Part shown: piece after piece, positions 56,707 to 64,000 of the stretch
How positions within the stretch are numbered: position 1 is the first letter of the stretch
How the letters are laid out: every line of letters starts with the position of its first letter
Origin: Paguma larvata
Taxonomy: Eukaryota > Chordata > Mammalia > Carnivora > Viverridae
Assembly (NCBI GenBank): GCA_030068075.1
Contig: CM057825.1
Location: 120,331,434-120,395,433, forward strand
Direction: 5' to 3'
DNA length: 64,000 nt
Program-made: the position numbers and the translations under genes
Notes under the pieces: generated by a model
Databases searched by the model: none
Seen by the model: only the letters and a program-made list of their open reading frames with translations
Told to the model about the DNA's origin: nothing

Positions 56707-57730
56707 TAGGGAAACAGATCCAAAGTGATTAATAAAAAACATAACAACTAGAAACCTTTAAGCAAGTACTCCAACTGCTCATACCGAAGAGAACACACAC
56801 GCTGTAGCACAGTGTATCCTCTGCAGTCAGTTTTAGAGAATTCTGCGCTAACTGCACCCAGGATGGTGATTACAGCTGACAGAAGATATAAACTTACTCA
56901 TCACAAATAAAACTCAACGGGTCCACACGGCCTCCACAAATACGGGATGCTCTACAGACGATCAAGCCTGGCCACCTGAGCACCTTTTACTCTCTTTCTC
57001 CCCTCCCCCCCCCACAATGCACGGCACTTCTCTTCCAGGCTTTTTCTACAAAAGGATCCAATAAACTCATGCAATGGCCACAAAATCGACGAATATCCCT
57101 CGTTAGGGATAATTGTTGATGACAGTATGCTTCACATTCCCCTAGAAACTGTTATTCCTTTCCTAAAATTTTCAGGTTGCCTCCAAACTGTCATGTTTTT
57201 ATTCTCAAAGGAACAATTTTACTAAATGATAAGCTTTTAGTGAATTTTGACTGACATAATGATTCCTTGTCACATGTCCTAAACACATCATACCCAGATT
57301 TATATCCACATTAAACACCGCTAATCTCCTCAACACTCCGTTATCGCAGCATTCCAGACCAGGCTCTGCAAGCATGGTTTGTAAATATTCTTATTCCCAT
57401 AGAGAAGCAATAACCATTAAAACAAAAGACGAAAAAACAAACCAATATGCAGTCATTTTTACCTTCTGGTTTTTGTTTTTCAGATTTTTAAACACAAAAT
57501 GGTTCCATTTTAGGTAAAATTGTCACAAGCATCAAAAAGCAGTCACACTCGACTGCTGGCCGTTAACATAAAGTCCCCATCACAGAACCCTTCCAGCTCA
57601 CTTCCAAGATCTAAATGAATATCCACTTTCAATAAGATGTTGAAATGACACAAATCTGTGTTTTCTTCAGGACATCTCCACTGTCACTTACTGCCCCGTC
57701 ACTACATTTCCTTCTGGAAGAAACTGTCCC
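56707..57730. other. Unclassified sequence
   Basis: About 1 kb with no recognised element. A short C-run is at 57001-57012. Confidence 0.35.
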
Positions 57731-57734
57731 ATCA

Positions 57735-57965
57735 TCTAACATCTACTGGCAACGAGCCGGGCACTGTGCATGCCAACACTCGCGTGCAACGTGTCCACTC
57801 GCCCTCGCAACAACGCTCTGGTGGAGCATTTTACAGCGGGGTGCAGTGTGAAGAACCTTAAGAGGTGGCCCAGTGTCACAGAGCTAACTCCCAATAGTAA
57901 CAGCTCAAACATCCTGACCCCTTTAGCAGCAAGATTCCCAAGCCAGGCCCCAAATAGAACCACAC
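57735..57965 (+). repeat. MIR
   Basis: The words 'cgagccgggcactgtgcatg', 'ctcgcaacaacgctctggtg', gagcattttacagcggggtg, 'ggcccagtgtcacagagcta', 'aagattcccaagccaggccc' follow the MIR core. Confidence 0.65.
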
Positions 57966-59224
57966 TTGCCTGAGAACGTAGACTCATCTAACCATGAGCA
58001 CCTGGCATGGTTAACCAAACCATCCTGGACAGTGCGCCTTAACAAGGACGAGAAACACCGCTGTGCCCGGACTAGGGGCACAGGCCAATTTGTCTTCCAT
58101 GCTTGGGCGTTCGTTACCCACGGTACCATAATCTTGCAAAGTCAGGCAGGGTCTCTCTTGTCAGAAGACAAGACTGTTCTACGACTATGGACTAGCCCCA
58201 CTAGGAGTGTGATTGTTGCTCCTGACAATGTGTAAAGTGGTGTTAAATACTTAAAATGATTCTGATTTAAAATCCTATCGGTGTTTATCATACGAACAAG
58301 TAATACAGTATAAAATCATAACAAATAAGACACATAAATGAGTAATTCAGCCTTCACTCCTCCTAGGATTTGACATTTCATGAATGACAACATGGAAGAG
58401 TGGTTCCAAATGGTAGTCCTGGCGCTCCTGGGGGGCACTCGTCCCGCCTTCCACAGCCCTCTGAAAGTCACCTCTTTTACACACTGGGGGCTCATGCATA
58501 ACACATTCGTAGAAGTCCACAAAACACGTACTCCCACCCTGACAGAATCTCTGTACACTACTGTGCCACCTTTGAGATGTAGAGTAAAACTTACTTCAAT
58601 TCAGACTTCACTAATGTAGCCGCAAGAGCTGGCTGAACAGCTTCTGCACTCTCTTTGTCTATTCTGAAGATGATTCAGTAGAGAAAATAATCAGCAAGAC
58701 TTCTCATCTACTTAAACTCCAGACACTACAGCTGAAGCACATTAGAAAAGTCTACTTACATACGGAACACTGATAAATTACTTAGAACCACCTCACGGCT
58801 TCTTTAGAACTGCCAGGCACTGTATCAGTCTAAACTCGACACGCATTTACTCAGAATGGCATTTCTATTGGTTGATACTTCCCATAACTCACTTCTGCCC
58901 CCTCATTAGACTGTATCCAGGTAGAAGGAGGACGTTTGGATTTCTCCCCGCCCCCTTTATTTAATGCTACTTGCTGAAATTATATTTATCAGTCATCAGA
59001 AAATCCCAAATTAAAAGAGTGGACATCTTGTGTCTGGGAAAGTGACCTTGTCATTTTAGGTGATGCAGCCGAGGAGTGACCCTCACGAGTCCAGAGACAA
59101 GTGCATGAGGGCCGCAGGCTTACCACTGTCCGTTAAGAGCTGCTGACTCCCTCCTGGACATCTAAGCTATGAGACTTTCTTTTTGAATGATGCTACCTCT
59201 GAAGAACTAATTAGTAAAGAATGA
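57966..59224. other. Unclassified sequence
   Basis: About 1.25 kb. Open frames on both strands near 57966-58235 and 58316-58619 show no recognised similarity. Confidence 0.35.
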
Positions 59225-59238
59225 AGCTAACTACCTCT

Positions 59239-59473
59239 TTTTTTTTTTAATTTTTTTTTTTTAATGTTTATTTATTTTGAGAGAGAGAGAGAGAGACAGA
59301 CAGAGCATGAGCAGGGGAGGGGCACAGACAGAGAGGGAGACACAGAATCCGAAACAGGCTCCAGGCTCTGAGCCGTCAGCACATAGCCCGACGCGGGGCT
59401 CAAACTCGGGAACAGTGAGATCATGACCTGAGCCGAAGTCGGCGCTCAACTGACTGAGCCACCCAGGTGCCCC
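59239..59473 (-). repeat. Carnivore SINE with exact duplication
   Basis: The word agctaactacctct occurs at 59225-59238 and at 59474-59487. The poly-A complement is long (two T-runs) and the GA repeat in the CT-rich part is expanded. The body is close to consensus with several CpG retained, so this is a fairly recent copy. Confidence 0.96.
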
Positions 59474-59913
59474 AGCTAACTACCTCTTAAAGAATAAAAT
59501 AATTTCAGAATACAGAATAAGCTGTACTATATCAGACGCATTTTAACCATTTTTTTTTCCCAGGAAGCGATAAGGAGTACCTCCAGAAATAAACATTCTT
59601 TCATTTTGGCTCTGCAAACTGATTTCAAAAGGGATACAATTTACAGGAATCTAGGGTCTCAATACAGAGGGGTTTTTTTTTCCATGTAATTAATAACTTT
59701 CAACGCAGTTAATAACTTATACAGGAAATTGAGCCTATAATATTGATCTCATTATCAATAAAATTCAAAACAAATTCTTTCCCAGTCTTTGAGTAGCTTT
59801 GCTAAAATTCAAAATACACAAAGTCTCAGGATATTAGGTATTTCCTGAAACTCTAATGTGGAAGAATAAGCATTAATCTATAAGCCAAAAGAAAATCATC
59901 TGTGTTGTATTAT

Positions 59914-59916
59914 GTG

Positions 59917-59952
<36 letters not shown>

Positions 59953-59985
59953 AACATATATATGAGTATATATATATATGTATCC
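59914..59985 (+). repeat. Compound (TA)n(CA)n(TA)n microsatellite
   Basis: A gtgtatata run of TA units changes to a CA run (59938-59952), then after acatatatatgag another TA run to about 59981. Confidence 0.95.
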
Positions 59986-60087
59986 TATGGTAATTTTAAA
60001 AACTGAGATGCTATAAGCTACTCAACTTGAGCTCTTAGAGAGAAATACTCTATTAAATTACAACTCTGCTTAACAGACAGTGGTCTA

Positions 60088-60281
60088 GGACGCCTGGGTG
60101 GCTCAGTCAGTTACATGACTCCTGATTTCAGCTCAGGTCATGATCTCACAGTTCAAGGGATCAAGCCCCACGTTGGGCTCTGCACTAACAGCACAGAGCC
60201 TACTTGGGATTCCCTCTCTGCCCCTCCCCTGCTTCCCCCCTCTCTCTCAAAATAAATAAGCTTTGGGGAAAAAAAAAAGAC
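60088..60281 (+). repeat. Carnivore SINE
   Basis: It runs from gacgcctgggtggctcag through gatcaagccccacgttgggc to an 'aataaataagctttgggga' tail. The segment after the head has a short deletion (gttacatgactcctgattt). Any duplication is unclear. Confidence 0.92.
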
Positions 60282-61425
60282 ACTAGCATACATTCGTTGT
60301 CTGACAAATTTAGTCAAAGTTCTTTAATGAAAAATGAAATAAGTAAAAATGCTCCGACCTCTGCTGAGGGGTGTGGGGAACCTAGGCAGTACACATGCAA
60401 CTTACTATTTTCTCACACAGCAGGTGATAAAAGGGTATTCAGCCTACAAAAGTAATACAATTGTATTTGTGCCTTAAAACGAAACCAACCACCTCTCCCA
60501 AGTGTAAACGTAGTATTACTACCTTATATAAACATGCCTATGTTTTTCTAATATTTAAATAATAAAAATTACGGCATATTCGAGCTCCCAGTGGTGTGGT
60601 TTTCCTGAATACAGAGGGAAGACAGAGTTGGAAGCACATTCACCTCAAAATTAAAGGGTAAAAATCCAAAGTCAAATTCCACTTTTAGCCTAGTGTTCCA
60701 ATGGTTATTAAGAGATAGGAATCAGGAGTCAGATTTCAAGATGCCAAGATTTGAAATCTGCAATTCATTTTATTTTTAAATAAAAGATGAAACTAAGTTA
60801 ACATCTGCTATCCAGAATATAAAATTTAAAGTCTTGATGTGAACTAAATTCTTACTTTTAAGGTGAACTTCCAGTCCTTTTCCATTCACAAATAGGACTT
60901 GATTTATTAAGTTCCCTGCTTTATATCTCCAGAGTTGATCAAAGCACATTTTCTTAGTACAATCTGTATTGTTCCAAGTGTCTTATAAACATCTTTTGTG
61001 AGAGTTTACAGGAGTGATCTGAAATCATGTCCACGGTTTCGTCCTATGAGTCAGTTATTCTTAAAAGGAAATAGAATCTCTGTCTTTATCACCTTTATTT
61101 CCTGATCTATCACAAATCTAACTCTAACCTGTCTTGGAATTTGGAAAAAAAAATCATCGGTAGGGCTATCAGCAGGAATTACTGGCAATAAACACTAGGC
61201 AGGGCAGAGGAAAAAAAAGGCACAATCTCATTACATGGACATGAAAATTCCAAGTCTATAAAGTATCTGAACTTTCATGGAAGTCCCTTAGTTCATAAGG
61301 ATAACTCCCACAGCTTGTCTACGATCTAGCCCTGCACTGACACCCCCAAATCTGTACTCCCTGTCCTCACCTGAAATCCAAGCTGTGCATCCAGCTGCCT
61401 GCTGGGCACGTTCACTTGAATGCAT
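60282..61425. other. AT-rich unclassified sequence
   Basis: No gene, exon signal or recognised repeat in about 1.1 kb. Confidence 0.35.
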
Positions 61426-61429
61426 TGGT

Positions 61430-61625
61430 TCATACAGGTATCTGCTGAATACCTACTACATGCCAAGCACATTACGGTATGCTCTGGAGATTCATGGCAA
61501 AGAAAAGGGACAGTCCTGTCTTCACGGGGCTCCTAATTGTGAAGAAAGGCAAACCAATAAAATAATCACAAAAATACATAACATACGAGTTGTGATTAGC
61601 CTTATGGACCAGTCTAAGCGAGTCT
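61430..61625 (-). repeat. L2 LINE remnant
   Basis: Antisense L2 order is clear: 'tgctgaatacctactacatg', ccaagcacattacggtatgc, tctggagattcatggcaaag, aaaagggacagtcctgtctt, cacggggctcctaattgtga, 'gaaaggcaaaccaataaaat'. Confidence 0.7.
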
Positions 61626-62055
61626 AAAACTGAACGGAGCCCTTACTGGATGGAAACGGTGCCGTCACAGGTTACCAAAGCCACACGTTTGGGAAGCATT
61701 CTTGACCCTCCCTTTCTGTTCACATCTTCCTTCCCAATCTCTGGGTCCTGCCTGTATTTCCAAAGTTGATGTACGCGATTGGCCCTGCCCAGCATAACCT
61801 TTCCATACTTCTTCTGGGAAGCCCCAATGCGATGGTGGTACAAAGTTCCAACAGAGATGCCCTCCACTGAAGGCACAAAACCCAAGGCCAAGACAGCCCC
61901 TGGGATTTTAACAACTAAAGCTGAAAGGGAGAAGCTCTTTTTTCCTCTTGGTTGAAGAGTGTGAAGATGGCCCCTGTCCTGTGGAGAAGATGGAGGCAAG
62001 AGACACAGGGGAGCAAGAATCCCTGTGATAAGGAATACCACTTCCAACCCTTCAG
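61626..62055. other. Unclassified sequence with a 134-codon minus frame
   Basis: The minus-strand frame at 61643-62047 is open for 134 codons but has no domain or motif that I recognise and lies between L2 remnants. I do not call it a gene. Confidence 0.3.
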
Positions 62056-62059
62056 GCGC

Positions 62060-62540
62060 CTGAGGTGGTCCTGGTTTCTACAGCATTTCGTGCCTTTTGG
62101 ACCTTCTCCAGGAACCCTCTAATTAATCCCCCTGGTAACTTAATACAGGGTGAGCATGGTTTCTGTTACCTGTAGCCAAGATTCCTAATAGCTTCTAAAC
62201 ATTTCCAGCCTGTGACTTACCCAACTCTGCCAAGAGCGCCCTAGTTCAGGTCCTCATGAACTCTCACCTGGACCCACCTAACAGCTTACTGGGGCCTTCC
62301 ATCCCCAGTCCTACCCTCTTCATCCAGCATCCCCGGTACAGTCACCGGGGTGATCGTATCACCCTGCCCATGCTGGACGCTTCACTGGCTCTCCTCAATA
62401 CGGACAACATCTAAATTCCTCAGAGGACACACCCGACTCTCTGTAATCGATTTCCTCTACAGCCATGCAACATTACTCCCTCCCTCATATTTTATTCTCT
62501 GACTATGCGGAACTATGTGGGCTTCGGCTTAGACAAAGAG
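62060..62540 (+). repeat. L2 LINE remnant, sense
   Basis: The sequence 'gtaccgtcaccggggtgatc'-like (62335), 'cccatgctggacgcttcact', ggctctcctcaatacggaca, acatctaaattcctcagagg, 'actctctgtaatcgatttcc' follows the L2 segment that precedes its 3' UTR, in the opposite orientation to most L2 pieces here. Confidence 0.5.
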
Positions 62541-62546
62541 ACAACG

Positions 62547-62547
<1 letters not shown>

Positions 62548-62612
<65 letters not shown>
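62548..62612 (+). repeat. (AC)n microsatellite
   Basis: About 32 uninterrupted AC units, the longest pure dinucleotide run in the window. The (TH)n open frame across it is an artefact. Confidence 0.98.
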
Positions 62613-62614
<2 letters not shown>

Positions 62615-63385
62615 CATGCTGAACTACTTGGTAAGCAGGACATTTTCCTTTCTGAAAACTTTGAAAATCTGAAGAAATTAAAGAAAATTAGTTTTCTTTA
62701 GGCCCAGTCCTAGTCATCGAGTCATCACAACTACATCTACATCTCATTATATCGGTAATCCTAAACACGGCTGCTCCACAATGTGCGGCCCCAGGGCACA
62801 CGGCACACACAGAAGCAAGCACCCAGAATAGTCCTCATCGCCAAACCATCTTTGTGGTTGGAGCACAAGTGTCTGCCCTTCCATGACATGTTCTCACCCA
62901 GAGGGGAGTCCTCCCTCCTCCTCTCTGTATTCCTTCACTGTCCGCTGGGAACACTCCTCACATGCACCTGCGCTCCTGTTCCCTGAGGATGAAGCCACAC
63001 CCCACTTACCTCTGGCTCCCCAAACCCAGTCAAGTGCTCAGTGCATACGAGACACTTATAAATGTTCACAGGATGATACATGCATTCTGAGCGTGCATGC
63101 GTTCAGGCTCACAGAACTCTGAAACACAACTTTCTAATTAAAAGCGGAGGGACACTTTGGTACAAGGCTAGGAAACTTGGTCTTCTCACACTGAATTAGA
63201 TGAGGATACTTGATGCTTAATGCCTCTGACTCACTATACACAGTTTACTAGTTGACCACTGAATTTTGCACCAATATTTTACATTGGAGAGGTCTAGAAA
63301 TAAGTTACGATTTTTTAACTTATTGAAAATTTCAGAGAGAAGACCACATGAGCACCCAAAATAAATTATTGATTCATTAAAATAA
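62613..63385. other. Unclassified sequence
   Basis: No recognised repeat or exon. Short overlapping frames only. Confidence 0.35.
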
Positions 63386-63389
63386 ACAA

Positions 63390-64000
63390 TCTATTAAAAA
63401 AATAAATTGGATTTCATCCAAATTCAAAATGTTTTGCCTCAAAGAACAACAAGAAAGTGAAAAGACAATCCACGGAATGAGAGGAAAATTGTACCATTTG
63501 TATTTGTGACAAGAATATGTGTGTGTGAGTGTGTACTCAGAATACATAAATAACTCTTACAATTCAACAATAAAAAGACAACCTAATTTTTTTAAATGGG
63601 AAAAGAATATGAATAGGTATTTAGCTAAAAAAAGATATACATGTGGCCAAAAACCACATGAAAAGAAGTTCAACATCATTAGTCCTTAGGGCAGTGCAAA
63701 CCGGAACTACGAGAAGACACCACTTCACACTCTTTGGGATGTCTGCTATGAAAACAACAGCAAATGACAAGTGCTGACCCGGAGGTGAAGAATCTGGAAT
63801 CCTTCAATACTGCCAATAAGAATGTAAAATGGTGCAGGCCGCTGCGGAAAACAGACAGCTTGGAAAAAAGTTAAACATAGAGTTACCATAAGACCCAACA
63901 AGTCTACTCCTCGGTCTACATCCAAAAGAAATGAAAACATAAATCTGACCAAAAACGTGTACATGAAGGGTCACGGCAATTATTCCTAGAAGTCCAAACA
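63390..64000 (+). repeat. L1M ORF2 3' region, runs off the window
   Basis: The words 'aattggatttcatccaaatt', caaaatgttttgcctcaaag, 'gtgaaaagacaatccacgga', 'tacataaataactcttacaa', 'gaagttcaacatcatt', 'cataagacccaacaagtcta' match L1 ORF2 near its 3' end. The element continues past 64000. Confidence 0.8.

Overview
The window is mammalian nuclear DNA from a carnivore, almost certainly a felid or another feliform. The main reason is seventeen copies of the tRNA-Lys-derived carnivore SINE in its cat-like (SINEC_Fc) form, plus a carnivore-type L1 3' end and a background of old mammalian MIR, L2, L1M, MLT1 and MER5A-type repeats. Protein-coding content is very sparse. There is no operon, CRISPR array, bacterial gene or recognisable ncRNA gene.

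The one gene I can name is MRTFB (MKL2), a G-actin-regulated coactivator of serum response factor, on the minus strand. One exon is clear (13238..13023). It carries a splice acceptor, a short 5' UTR, a start codon in strong context, 51 codons of the alternative N-terminus, and a phase-1 splice donor. The exons for the RPEL, SAP, coiled-coil and activation regions are not in the window and should lie beyond position 1. Positions 1-13022 are therefore read as MRTFB intron. The sequence above 13238 is 5' intron and upstream transcript territory. One candidate non-coding 5' exon of the same gene is at 33166..32995 on the minus strand.

Layout. 1-13 kb: intron with two SINEs, an L1 fragment split by an MLT1 LTR, two MIRs and a CA microsatellite. 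13.0-13.24 kb: the MRTFB exon. 13.6-23 kb: a repeat pile-up in which an old minus-strand L1 was interrupted by a younger, nearly end-to-end L1, which was itself hit by SINEs and a short L1 3' tail; it is followed by a plus-strand L1M with two more SINEs. 23-33 kb: AT-rich unique sequence with L2, MIR and opposed L1 pieces. 33-37 kb: candidate 5' exon, purine-rich tract, L1M. 37-52 kb: GC-richer DNA with MER5A, many L2 and MIR remnants, five SINEs and several small tandem repeats. 52.6-57 kb: plus-strand L1 pieces. 57-64 kb: unique DNA, MIR, L2, two SINEs, two microsatellites and an L1 running off the end.

I found no convincing undescribed biological system. The points most worth following are the alternative MRTFB start exon and its candidate upstream exon, the layered transposon history at 14-21 kb, a very young SINE at 22.3 kb, and a few compact tandem repeats. 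Repeat family names and boundaries come from reading against remembered consensus sequences, so edges are approximate.
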